A stretch of 16,378 bases of DNA from Elusimicrobiota bacterium. Its GTDB lineage: Bacteria; Elusimicrobiota; Elusimicrobia; UBA1565; UBA9628. This document shows, piece after piece, positions 8,400 through 16,099 of the stretch. Each line of letters starts with the position of its first letter. Positions within the stretch are counted from its first letter, which is position 1. The DNA lies in the NCBI GenBank assembly GCA_028869495.1, contig JAGWRY010000415.1, positions 1 to 16,378 of the forward strand, written 5' to 3'. The translations under genes and the position numbers were made by a program. The notes below the pieces were generated by a model. It had not been told where the DNA came from and ran no database searches. It was given only the letters and a program-made list of their open reading frames with translations.

Positions 8400-8780
8400 A
8401 TGGCCGATCAAAAGCGCATCCTGGTCGCCGACGACGATCCCGACCTTCTGGACCTGCTGAAGATGGACCTCGGCTTCCAGGGCTACGAGGTGCTGACGGC
8501 GGCCAACGGCAAGGACGCCCTGCAGGTCGCCCTCAACGAGACGCTCGACCTCGTCCTCCTCGACGTGATGATGCCCTACATCGACGGCTACCACGTCGCG
8601 TACGAACTGACGAACAAGCTCGGCTCGAAGGCCCCGCGGATCATGATCATGACCAGCCGCGACACCGTCAAGGAGAAGGGAATCGCGCTGATGAGCGGCG
8701 CGACCGAAGTATTACAGAAGCCTTTCGAGATGGCCAAGCTCCACGAGCGGATCTCCGCTGTGCTCGGCAAGCCGGCATGA
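8400..8780 (+). CDS. stand-alone response regulator receiver protein
   Basis: The 126-aa protein is a single REC domain with no output domain. The acidic pair D11/D12 (ADDDPD), phosphoacceptor D55 in LLDVMMP, switch residue T85 in IMTSRD and K107 in QKPFE are all in place, so it should accept phosphate. With nothing after the REC fold it must act through protein contacts (CheY- or Spo0F-like) or in a phosphorelay. Its kinase is not in the window; the HAMP protein at 10629 lacks a kinase domain. The start ATG has a good AAGGAG. The stop overlaps the next start (ATGA, 8777-8780), so it is translationally coupled to the barrel gene. Confidence 0.96.
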   Translation: MADQKRILVADDDPDLLDLLKMDLGFQGYEVLTAANGKDALQVALNETLDLVLLDVMMPYIDGYHVAYELTNKLGSKAPRIMIMTSRDTVKEKGIALMSGATEVLQKPFEMAKLHERISAVLGKPA

Positions 8781-9586
8781 GCGGCCGCCGCGCCGCCGCC
8801 GTGCGCCTGCTCTCGGCCGCGGCCGCCCTCCTGCTGGCGGCCGGCCCGGTCCTCGCCGCGGCCGACACGGTCGCCTCGCCGAAGATCCGCCCGCTCCACC
8901 GCCGCAGCTCGTACTCCGACGACAGCGCTCTCCAGCCCGACACCGAGGTCATCGACGCCCCGACGACCGGCGTGCTGACCAACTACGGCTACTCGACGCG
9001 CTCGCGCTTCTACGCGCAGGGCGGCATCCTCGAGTACCTGTCGTTCGGCGTCTACCCGGGCATCAACCTCGGCGCCTCGGGAGCGATCGACGGCCTGGTC
9101 GGCGCCGAGAAGCACGTGCGCATGCGCGCGCCGACCGCGCAGGTCAAGTGGCGCTTCTTCGACGGCGACGAGCAGTTGCCGTCGCTGGCCGCCGGCTTCG
9201 ACGGACAGGGCTACGGCTACAACTCGGCCGAGCGCCGCTTCAACCAGCGCCAGCGCGGCTTCTACCTCGTCGCGACGAAGGAGATCGGCGTCCCCGGCTT
9301 CCAGATCCACCCGTCGATCAACGTCTCCGACTTCGACACGAACAGCATCTACGGCGCCCTGCCTCTGACGCTGAACATCCGCGACAAGGCCGAGATCCTG
9401 GCCGAGTGGGACAACATCGCCAACTGGCGCGACAGCCGGGCCAACCTCGGCCTGCGTGTGTTCCTGACCCCGAGTTTCAACGTGGACTTCGCCGTGCGCG
9501 CGATCGGCGCGGGCGGCTTCTACTCCGACGGCACGCGTCGCGGGCCCGAGAGAATCGTCGAGCTCAAGTACAGCAACAGCTTCTAG
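8777..9586 (+). CDS. predicted outer-membrane beta-barrel protein, unknown role
   Basis: The 269-aa protein begins with a clear Sec signal peptide (Arg-rich n-region, Ala/Leu core, likely cut after VLA at about residue 27). The mature part has no long hydrophobic helix but alternates polar and aromatic residues in short strands (RSRFYAQGGILEYLSFGVYPG, YGYNSAERRF, GFYLVATKEIGV, NVDFAVRAIGAGGFY), with GLR/VELKY-like strand ends, and finishes in Phe (KYSNSF). That terminal aromatic is the usual BAM-recognised signature. The repeated pattern and length (about 240 aa mature) suit a 10-12 stranded barrel. I do not recognise the family. The ATG lies in the 4-nt overlap with the response regulator, and the Shine-Dalgarno of pfk overlaps its TAG, so it is embedded in the same operon. 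Confidence 0.85.
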   Translation: MSGRRAAAVRLLSAAAALLLAAGPVLAAADTVASPKIRPLHRRSSYSDDSALQPDTEVIDAPTTGVLTNYGYSTRSRFYAQGGILEYLSFGVYPGINLGASGAIDGLVGAEKHVRMRAPTAQVKWRFFDGDEQLPSLAAGFDGQGYGYNSAERRFNQRQRGFYLVATKEIGVPGFQIHPSINVSDFDTNSIYGALPLTLNIRDKAEILAEWDNIANWRDSRANLGLRVFLTPSFNVDFAVRAIGAGGFYSDGTRRGPERIVELKYSNSF

Positions 9587-9596
9587 GAGGGCAGTC

Positions 9597-10622
9597 ATGG
9601 CCAAACGCATCGCGATCCTGACCGGCGGGGGCGACTGTCCCGGCCTGAACCCGGCGATCCGCGGCGTCGTGCTGAAGGCCGCGAAGCTCGGCTACGAATG
9701 CCTCGGCGTCCAGGAGGGCTGGAAGGGGATGATCGAGGCCGACGCGCGGCCCCTCTCCCCGGACGACGTCCGCGAGATCGTCGTGAAGGGCGGCACGATC
9801 CTCGGTACCTCGCGCACGAACCCATACAAGAAGGACGGCGGCGTCGAGAGGGTCCTCGAGGCCTTCAAGACGCTGGGCCTGCACGCCCTCGTCGCGATGG
9901 GCGGCGAGGACACCCTCGGCGTCGCGGCCAAGCTGTTCAAGGAGAAGAAAGTCAACGTCGTCGGAGTCCCTAAGACGATGGACAACGACCTCAGCGCGAC
10001 CGACTTCACGTTCGGCTTCGACACCGCCGCGACGATCGCGGTCGACGCCGCCGAACGCCTCGTCGACACCGGCCGCTCGCACCGCCGGGCGATGGTGCTC
10101 GAAGTCATGGGCCGCCACGCGGGCTGGGTCGCGCTCTACACCGCGATCGGCGCCGGAGCCGACTACCTGTGCCTGCCCGAGCGCCCGGTCGACGTCAAGG
10201 ACCTGTGCGCGAAGGTGAAGGCCGCGCACGCGAAGAAAAAGGTCGCGCTCGTGGTCGCCTCCGAAGCCGTCGAGTTCGCCGGCGAGAAGAAGGACGAGAA
10301 GCTCGACGATTTCGGGCACATGCTCCTCAAGGAGCGCGGCGTCGGCGCGCGCCTGGCCAAGATGATCGAGGACGGGACCGGGATCGAGACGCGCCACGCG
10401 GTGATCGGCCACATCCAGCGCGGCGGCGCGCCGACCCTCTTCGACCGCATCCTCGGGACGCGCGCCGGCGTGAAGGCCGCCGAACTCGTCCACGCCGGCG
10501 AGTTCGGGAAGATGGCCGCCCTGAAGGGGACGGAGGTCGTCGCGGTCGGGCTCGACGCGGCGACCGCGAAGCTCAAGACCGTGACCCCGGACTGGCTCGA
10601 TCTTTCGGACGACCTGATCTAG
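9597..10622 (+). CDS. pfkA: 6-phosphofructokinase, probably PPi-dependent
   Basis: The 341-aa protein is a PfkA-superfamily enzyme that phosphorylates fructose 6-phosphate. The N-terminal GGGDCPGLN (10-18), GGTILGTSR (65-73), catalytic TMDND (127-131, base D129), EVMGRHAGW and HIQRGGAP motifs are intact. Donor-specificity residues are of the PPi type: GGED with D105 where ATP enzymes have Gly (E. coli G104), and K126 in PKTMDND where ATP enzymes have Gly (E. coli G124). This predicts a reversible, PPi-using enzyme (PFP) rather than an allosteric ATP enzyme. AGGAGG at 9585-9590 overlaps the stop of the preceding gene and gives a strong start at ATG 9597. Its place between two envelope genes is unusual. 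Confidence 0.95.
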   Translation: MAKRIAILTGGGDCPGLNPAIRGVVLKAAKLGYECLGVQEGWKGMIEADARPLSPDDVREIVVKGGTILGTSRTNPYKKDGGVERVLEAFKTLGLHALVAMGGEDTLGVAAKLFKEKKVNVVGVPKTMDNDLSATDFTFGFDTAATIAVDAAERLVDTGRSHRRAMVLEVMGRHAGWVALYTAIGAGADYLCLPERPVDVKDLCAKVKAAHAKKKVALVVASEAVEFAGEKKDEKLDDFGHMLLKERGVGARLAKMIEDGTGIETRHAVIGHIQRGGAPTLFDRILGTRAGVKAAELVHAGEFGKMAALKGTEVVAVGLDAATAKLKTVTPDWLDLSDDLI

Positions 10623-10628
10623 GCGGCC

Positions 10629-11195
10629 ATGGCCCAGAACGAAACGCGCCGCTTCCAGCGCAAGACGGTCCTGATCAAGCGCACGCTGCAGCTCAAGTAC
10701 ATCCTGATGGTGTTCCTGAGCGTGCTCGTCGCGTCGATGATCGTCGGCGGCGACATCTACTACTCGCTGACCCGCACCCTGCTGACCGAGTGCCCGTCCG
10801 CGGCCGACCACGTCGCGCAGTTCAACACGATCCTGCTGGTCAAGACCTCGCTCTACCTGGGCCTGATGCTGCTGATCTCGCTCTACGTGTCGCACCGCTT
10901 CGCCGGGCCGATCTACCGCTTCGAGAAGAGCGCGCAGGCGGTCGGCGCGGGCGACCTCACCCACCGCGTGTCCCTGCGCACCGGGGACGAGCTGATGGAG
11001 CTCCAGGAGGAGTTCAACGGCATGGTCGCCGCCCTGCAGGTCCTCGTGCAGAAGGACCGCAACCTCGCCAAACGCCTGTCGGAGCGCGTCGGCGAGCTCG
11101 CGCGGGGACTCCCCGAGGACGCGGACGCCTTGCGCCGCGAGCTCGGCGAGCTGACGGTCGAACTCGACCACCTGACGTCGTCGTTCAAGGTCTAG
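10629..11195 (+). CDS. HAMP-domain membrane protein without kinase or chemotaxis output
   Basis: This 188-aa protein has two transmembrane helices (about residues 24-44 and 67-88) flanking a short periplasmic loop of about 22 residues that contains one Cys (C55). A HAMP domain follows at ~88-140 (FAGPIYRFEKS with the conserved Pro, then GAGDLTHRV and DELMELQEEFN). The remaining ~48 residues are charged and helical (coiled coil). No histidine-kinase, methyl-accepting, GGDEF or phosphatase domain follows. The ATG is 6 nt after the pfk stop with little Shine-Dalgarno, so it probably depends on upstream ribosomes. The tolC-like start follows its TAG with no gap. It may signal through the stand-alone receiver at 8400 or act as a structural partner; that is inference. 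Confidence 0.93.
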   Translation: MAQNETRRFQRKTVLIKRTLQLKYILMVFLSVLVASMIVGGDIYYSLTRTLLTECPSAADHVAQFNTILLVKTSLYLGLMLLISLYVSHRFAGPIYRFEKSAQAVGAGDLTHRVSLRTGDELMELQEEFNGMVAALQVLVQKDRNLAKRLSERVGELARGLPEDADALRRELGELTVELDHLTSSFKV

Positions 11196-12491
11196 ATGAG
11201 GCTCTCGCGCGCCCTCGCCGCCCTTCTCGCCGCCTCGCTCCTCGCGGGTCCCGCGCGGGCGCAGGCCCCGGATCAGCCGACGCCGGGCTCGCCGGAGCGC
11301 GTCTACACGCTCGACGACGCCCTGCGCCTGATCCGCAACGACCCGCAGCTGCAGTCGGCCCAGCAGGACGTGATCATCGCCGACTCGCGCGTGACCGAGT
11401 CCGAGCTGCGCTTCCTGCCGGACATGGGCCTGCAGGCGAGCGCTTCGAAGTTCCACTCGATCTATCCGTTCTCGCTGTCGCAGGACTTCCGCAACATCCT
11501 GCTGTTCCCGAACACCCCCGAGAACATCTATTCCAGCCGCGCCTACTTCAACCTCCCCCTCTACGAGGGCCAGCGCACGCTGAACACCTACCGCCTCGCC
11601 AGCGCCGCGCAGAAGCAGGCCCTCGCGCGCCGCGACTCGGTCAAGATGGACCTGACCCTGCAGGTCAAGGAGGCCTTCTACGGCCTCCTCTTCGCGCAGG
11701 AGAAGGACTCGGAGTCGAGCGCGGAGCTGGCCGCCGTCAAGCGCTACGCGGCCGAGGTCAAACCGGGCGCCTGGCAGGCGATCGAGGCCGAGGGCGCCGC
11801 CGACGAGGCCGCGGCGCGCGCGTCGCAGGCGGCCCACGACCTGCAGGCCGCGCGCCTGGCCTTCCTGAAGTCCCTGAACCTCGAGCTCGACACGCCGTTC
11901 CGCGTCCAAGGGACGCTGAAGACGGAGCCGGTGAAGATCCCCGTCGAGCGCGCGGTCCTCTGGGCGATGGAGCTGCGCCCCGAGCTGCAGTCGCAGACCT
12001 ACAAGGCGCAGATGGACGCGATCGGCGTCCACCTCGCGATGGGCCGCCGCTACCCGACCGTCTACCTCGCCGGCGACTACGAGCTGACCGCGCAGAGCTT
12101 CCCGCTCGACAAGAACAACTGGGACCTGACGATCGGCGTGAAGCTCCCGTTCACCTACGACCTGTGGAGCCAGCTCCAGCAGAAGCGCGCCGAGCAGAGG
12201 CAGGGCCAGCTGACGCGCTCCGAGCTCCAGGACAAGGTCCGCCTCGAGGTGCACCGCGCCGCCGCGAGCCTCGACTATTGGCAGCAGGAGTTCCCCCGCC
12301 GCGAGGCGCAGTGGAAGCGCCTGCAGGAGCTCTACGACGCGGCGAAGGACAAGCCCGGCACGCCGCTGGACAAGATCCGCGCGCGGGAGAGCCTGCTGGA
12401 CCTGCGCCTGTCGTACCTGACCGCCGTGACCCAGCATCTCCTGGCCCGAGCGAGGCTCGCGAGAGCCGTGGGCCGGGAGATCGCCCCGTGA
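11196..12491 (+). CDS. TolC-family outer-membrane channel protein
   Basis: The 431-aa protein carries a signal peptide (residues 1-22, cut after ARA) and the outer-membrane-efflux-protein pattern: an N-terminal YTLDDALRLIRNDPQLQSAQ helix (about 37-56), long Ala/Gln/Glu-rich coiled-coil helices, short strand segments (AYFNLPLYEGQRTLN and VKLPFTYDLWSQLQQKRAEQR) and a second OEP half. Length is normal for the family. Such proteins trimerise into a channel-tunnel for efflux or type I secretion. No membrane-fusion protein or inner-membrane pump is present in the window, so the partner is unknown. The ATG directly follows the TAG of the HAMP gene, with AAGG 8 nt upstream. The stop overlaps the GTG of the patatin gene (GTGA, 12488-12491). 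Confidence 0.94.
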   Translation: MRLSRALAALLAASLLAGPARAQAPDQPTPGSPERVYTLDDALRLIRNDPQLQSAQQDVIIADSRVTESELRFLPDMGLQASASKFHSIYPFSLSQDFRNILLFPNTPENIYSSRAYFNLPLYEGQRTLNTYRLASAAQKQALARRDSVKMDLTLQVKEAFYGLLFAQEKDSESSAELAAVKRYAAEVKPGAWQAIEAEGAADEAAARASQAAHDLQAARLAFLKSLNLELDTPFRVQGTLKTEPVKIPVERAVLWAMELRPELQSQTYKAQMDAIGVHLAMGRRYPTVYLAGDYELTAQSFPLDKNNWDLTIGVKLPFTYDLWSQLQQKRAEQRQGQLTRSELQDKVRLEVHRAAASLDYWQQEFPRREAQWKRLQELYDAAKDKPGTPLDKIRARESLLDLRLSYLTAVTQHLLARARLARAVGREIAP

Positions 12492-13468
12492 CCCGGCGGC
12501 TGGTCCTCCTCCTCCTCGCCCTCCTGCCGGTCGCCGCCTCGGCCGCGCCCGACCTCTCCGCGGACGCGCTCCTGCGCGAGCATCTGTGGCGCGAGGTCCG
12601 CGCGGCCCCGGTCGGACGGCGCCAGAAGGTCGGACTCGTGCTGTCGGCCGGCTCCCTGCGCGGGACCGCGCACGTAGGCGTCATCAAGGTCCTGCAGAAC
12701 GCGGGCTTCCCGATCGACGTCGTCGCCGGGACCTCGATGGGGGCCGTCGTCGGGGCCTTCTACGCCGCCGGCGTCCCGGTCGACCGCATGTGGACGATCG
12801 CCGAGGAGCTCAAGCTCCACACGGGCAGCAACCTCTCCGGCCGCCACCTGATCTCGCTGTTCTTGTTCGACCGCCTGCTCTCGTCGGCCAACACCGCGCG
12901 CCTGATCCGCCGCGACCTCGGGGACACGACCTTCGACCGGCTGAAGAAGCCGTTCGCCTGCGTCTCGATGGACATCTACACCGGCGAGGCGATCATCTTC
13001 CGCGACGGCGACGTCGCGACCGCGGTGCGCGCGAGCATGAACCTCCCCGGCATCTTCCAGCCGCTCGAGTACCGCCACCGCTACCTGGTCGACGGAGGCG
13101 TCGTCGACTACATCCCGGTCGACGTCGCGCGCCTGCTCGGCGCGCAATGGACGATCGCCAGCGTCACGCAGAACGACTACACGGCCGTGCGCCCGAAGAG
13201 CGTGCTGGACGCTCTCGAGCAGGTGATCGACATCCGCGGCTCGTACCTGGCGCGCGAGCAGATGAAGAAGGCGAACTTCCTGATCGAACCGCCGGTCGGC
13301 GACATCGGGATGTTCGAGGAGAAAAAGATCCCGGAGGCTCTCGAGAAGGGCGTCATCGAGGCCACGCGGCGGCTGCCCGCGGCCGAGGAGAGCCTGATCC
13401 TGGCCTCGATCCCGGACATGGCGCCGGATTGGGAGCCGCCCGCGACGGCGGCGGGAGCCCGCCGGTGA
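12488..13468 (+). CDS. exported patatin-like phospholipase (RssA-like)
   Basis: The 326-aa product starts at GTG 12488 inside the 4-nt overlap with the tolC-like gene. A signal peptide is evident (TRRLVLLLLALLPVAASA, cut near residue 19-20), so it should act in the periplasm or be exported. The patatin core begins at ~47: a glycine loop AGSLRG (54-59, departing from the usual GGGxRG), nucleophile S83 in GTSMG, FACVSMDIYTGE near 156-167, and the catalytic Asp202 in DGG. Family members are Ser-Asp dyad lipid acyl hydrolases; the lipid here is unknown. The stretch from ~245 on (SVLDALEQVIDIRGSYLAR) is typical of the RssA/NTE-like branch. It is a second patatin in the window and, unlike the one at 2180, has no cNMP domain. 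The stop overlaps the next GTG (GTGA, 13465-13468). Confidence 0.93.
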   Translation: MTRRLVLLLLALLPVAASAAPDLSADALLREHLWREVRAAPVGRRQKVGLVLSAGSLRGTAHVGVIKVLQNAGFPIDVVAGTSMGAVVGAFYAAGVPVDRMWTIAEELKLHTGSNLSGRHLISLFLFDRLLSSANTARLIRRDLGDTTFDRLKKPFACVSMDIYTGEAIIFRDGDVATAVRASMNLPGIFQPLEYRHRYLVDGGVVDYIPVDVARLLGAQWTIASVTQNDYTAVRPKSVLDALEQVIDIRGSYLAREQMKKANFLIEPPVGDIGMFEEKKIPEALEKGVIEATRRLPAAEESLILASIPDMAPDWEPPATAAGARR

Positions 13469-14457
13469 GGCGCGCGCTGCGCCGGACCGCCCTGCTCGCG
13501 GCGCTGGCCGCCGCCGCCGTTCCCGCGCGCGCCTGGCGCCTGTTCGGCGAGCCGTCCGACGGCCGGATCCGGCCGGTCCAGGCTCTCAGCGACGCCGGCA
13601 AGGCGAAGCAGGTCGTCGCCGCGCTGACGCCCGACTTCATCGCGACCCTGCGCGGCACCGACCTGCGCCAGGCCTACGTGCTGATGGGCGACAACCTCCA
13701 GATCCTCGGCAAGCCGGCCGAGGCGCTCGGCTACTACCAGCTCGGCGTCGGCCTGTTCCCGAAGAACGTCGACCTGCTGACCCGCCTGGGAGACCTCCTC
13801 CACCGCAACGGCCTCGACGCGCGCGCCCGGCCCTATCTCAAGCGCGCGCTGATCTACGAGCCCCGCCACTGGGTCGCGCACATCGACCTCGCGCAGATCG
13901 CCGCGCGCGACGGCTTCTACGAGAAGGCCGCCGCGCACTACGAGGTCGCCTTCGAGGCGCCCGAGGTGCTCAAGCGCCCCGACGTCTGGCGCGAATACGC
14001 CGCCGTGCTGATGAAGCTGGGCGAAGACAAGACCGCCGAGCTCGCCCTGCGCAAGTCGCTGGAGCTGGAGCCGAAGAGCGCCGACGCGCACGTCCTGCTC
14101 GCCTTCGTCCGCCGCGACGAGGGCAACGTCGACGAGGCCGCGCTCCAGCTCGACCAGGCCGCAGTCCTCGGCGCCGGGGTCGGCGCCCTGCGCGCGAAGG
14201 CCCTGCTCCTGCTCGACGCCGGCCGCCCGACGCAGGCCCGCGCGGCCGCCGAGGAGGTGCTGAAGACCGTCCCCGGCGACGCGGCCGCGCTCTGGGTCGT
14301 CGCGCGCGTCCGGCTGGCCTCCGGCGACTACGCCGGCGCGGCCGCCGCGCTGTCGCGCGCGCGCCAGGCCGCGCAAGGCGACGGCTTCGCGCTGAAGGCC
14401 GACGAAGCCCTGAGGGACGCGGCGCTCGCGCGCGCCGCGGACCGCGCGTCGCGATGA
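13465..14457 (+). CDS. exported TPR-repeat protein
   Basis: This 330-aa product starts at GTG 13465, overlapping the patatin stop by 4 nt. A GGGAG sequence 12 nt upstream may help initiation. Residues 1-23 form a signal peptide (Arg-rich, then Ala/Leu, cut after ARA). From about residue 65 to 320 there are seven or so TPR-type helix pairs, for example AYVLMGDNLQILGKPAEALGY, DLLTRLGDLLHRNGLDARAR and AHVLLAFVRRDEGNVDEAAL; the last ones are more Ala-rich and degenerate. TPR proteins are scaffolds; no enzyme motif is seen. Position directly after the patatin and TolC genes suggests a periplasmic partner for one of them. The stop overlaps dapF (ATGA, 14454-14457). Confidence 0.9.
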   Translation: MRRALRRTALLAALAAAAVPARAWRLFGEPSDGRIRPVQALSDAGKAKQVVAALTPDFIATLRGTDLRQAYVLMGDNLQILGKPAEALGYYQLGVGLFPKNVDLLTRLGDLLHRNGLDARARPYLKRALIYEPRHWVAHIDLAQIAARDGFYEKAAAHYEVAFEAPEVLKRPDVWREYAAVLMKLGEDKTAELALRKSLELEPKSADAHVLLAFVRRDEGNVDEAALQLDQAAVLGAGVGALRAKALLLLDAGRPTQARAAAEEVLKTVPGDAAALWVVARVRLASGDYAGAAAALSRARQAAQGDGFALKADEALRDAALARAADRASR

Positions 14458-15221
14458 AGCTCCGCTTCTGGAAGCTGTCCGGGGCCGGCAACGACTTCGT
14501 CCTGCTGGCCGGCCGGCGCGGGAGCGCGGCGCTCGCGCGGCGCCTGTGCTCCCGCCGCGCCGGGATCGGCGCCGACGGCCTGCTCGGCCTGACGCGCCGG
14601 GGCGGGCGCCTGCGCCTCGACTACCGCAACGCGGACGGCTCGTCCGCCTTCTGCGGAAACGGCACGCGCTGCGCGGCCCTGTGGGCCGCCGCCCACGGCT
14701 GGGTCCGCGGGCCCCGCTTCGTCCTGCACACCGCCCGCGGACCGCTCGGCGCGCGCCTGTCCGGCCGCGGACGCGCCTCGATCTCGATGCCCGTCCCGCG
14801 TCGGATGCGGCTCGCCCGGCGCCTGAAGGTCTTCGGGCGGACCGTGACCGTCCACTTCGTCGAGGTCGGCGTGCCGCACGCCGTCGTCTTCGTGCCGGAC
14901 GTCGAGAGGGCCGACTTGGGCGGCCTCGGACGCGCGCTGCGCTTTCACAAGGCCTTCGGCCGCGCCGGCGCGAACGTCGATTTCGTCCAAGTCCGCGGCC
15001 GGGCGCTGCTCCTGCGCACCTACGAACGCGGCGTCGAGGGCGAGACCCTCGCCTGCGGGACCGGCGCCGTCGCCGTCGCCGCCGTCGCGCGGGCGCTGGG
15101 CCGGGTCGGGGACCGCGCGCGCGTCCGCGCGCGGGGCGGCGTCCTGGACGTCGAGCTCGGCGCGGGAGCCCGCCTCGAGGGGCCGGGAGAGACCGTCTTC
15201 ACCGGGGAGGTGGACTTGTGA
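14454..15221 (+). CDS. dapF: diaminopimelate epimerase
   Basis: The 255-aa enzyme interconverts LL- and meso-diaminopimelate in the cytoplasm, supplying peptidoglycan and lysine synthesis. The two-cysteine, PLP-independent active site is visible: C67 in FCGNGTRC and C201 in LACGTGA. Other family motifs are SGAGNDF (9-15), GIGADGL (37-43), YRNADGS (57-63), the GVPHAVVFV region (139-147) and NVDFV (174-178). It is slightly shorter than E. coli DapF (274 aa) and unusually Arg-rich, in line with the base composition. The ATG lies in the 4-nt overlap with the TPR gene, and its own stop overlaps dapA by 4 nt (GTGA), so translation is coupled with dapA. The pairing with dapA supports the assignment. 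Confidence 0.96.
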   Translation: MKLRFWKLSGAGNDFVLLAGRRGSAALARRLCSRRAGIGADGLLGLTRRGGRLRLDYRNADGSSAFCGNGTRCAALWAAAHGWVRGPRFVLHTARGPLGARLSGRGRASISMPVPRRMRLARRLKVFGRTVTVHFVEVGVPHAVVFVPDVERADLGGLGRALRFHKAFGRAGANVDFVQVRGRALLLRTYERGVEGETLACGTGAVAVAAVARALGRVGDRARVRARGGVLDVELGAGARLEGPGETVFTGEVDL

Positions 15222-16099
15222 GATTCGAGGGCTCGTATTGCGCGCTGGTCGCGCCGTTCGACTCGGAAGGGCGCCTGGACGAGGACGCCTATCGCGATCT
15301 GATCCGCCGCCAGGTGAAGGGCGGGAGCGCGGGCCTGGTGCCCTGCGGCTCGACCGGCGAGGCCGCGACCCTCCTGCGCGAGGAGCACCGCCGCGCGATC
15401 GAGATCTGCTGCGAGGAGACCCGCGGGGAGGTCCCGGTGATCGCCGGCGTCGGCACGAACGCGACTTGGCGGGCCGTCGAGGCCGCGCGCGAGGCCGAGA
15501 GCCTCGGCGCCGACGCCCTGCTCGTCCTGCTCCCGTACTACAACAAGCCGACGCAGGAGGGCCTCTACCTGCACCTGCGCGCCGTCGCGCGCGAGACGCG
15601 CCTGCCCGTCGTCGTCTACAACATCCCCGGGCGCACCGCCGTCAACCTGGCCCCGGCGACCCTCGCGCGCCTGGCCAAGGACTGCCCGAACGTCGCCGCC
15701 CTCAAGGACGCCGCGGGAAGCCTCGACCAGACCTCGGAGACCCTGCGCCTGTGCGGGCCGCGGCTGACCGTGCTCTCCGGCGACGACTCGCTGACGCTCC
15801 CGATGATGTCGGTCGGCGCGCGCGGCGTCGTGTCGGTCCTGGCCAACGTCGCGCCGAAGGAGACCGCCGCGCTCGTGTCGCTGTTCCTCAAGGGCGAGAC
15901 GCGCAAGGCCGCCGCCCTGCACGCGCGCCTCTACCCGCTGATGAAGGCCCTGTTCGTCGAGACCAACCCGATCCCGGTGAAGGCCGCCCTCGCGATGATG
16001 GGCCTCTGCCGCCCCGAGCCGCGCCTGCCGCTGACGCCGCTGTCGGCGGACGCGCGGCCGGTCCTGCGCAAGGCGCTCAAGGACCTCCGGCTGATCTAG
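15218..16099 (+). CDS. dapA: 4-hydroxy-tetrahydrodipicolinate synthase
   Basis: The 293-aa enzyme condenses pyruvate with aspartate semialdehyde, the first committed step to diaminopimelate and lysine. The TIM-barrel signature is complete: GSTGE (44-48; S45/T46 for the proton relay), PYYNKP (106-111; Y107/Y108), YNIPGRT (134-140; Y134) and Schiff-base K163 in ALKDAAGS. Length matches E. coli DapA (292 aa). The GTG start at 15218 overlaps the dapF stop and is preceded by GGGGAGG (15204-15210), the strongest RBS among the overlapping junctions here. In E. coli DapA is lysine-inhibited; no claim is made for this one. It ends the + strand series, 11 bp from the stop of the opposing transporter gene. 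Confidence 0.97.
   Translation: MRFEGSYCALVAPFDSEGRLDEDAYRDLIRRQVKGGSAGLVPCGSTGEAATLLREEHRRAIEICCEETRGEVPVIAGVGTNATWRAVEAAREAESLGADALLVLLPYYNKPTQEGLYLHLRAVARETRLPVVVYNIPGRTAVNLAPATLARLAKDCPNVAALKDAAGSLDQTSETLRLCGPRLTVLSGDDSLTLPMMSVGARGVVSVLANVAPKETAALVSLFLKGETRKAAALHARLYPLMKALFVETNPIPVKAALAMMGLCRPEPRLPLTPLSADARPVLRKALKDLRLI

Noticed and set aside
9620..12437. A long minus-strand open frame opposite pfkA, the HAMP gene and the tolC-like gene
   Set aside because: The three + strand genes are certain by motif. The antisense translation is repetitive Arg/Val/Asp/Leu with no recognisable fold.
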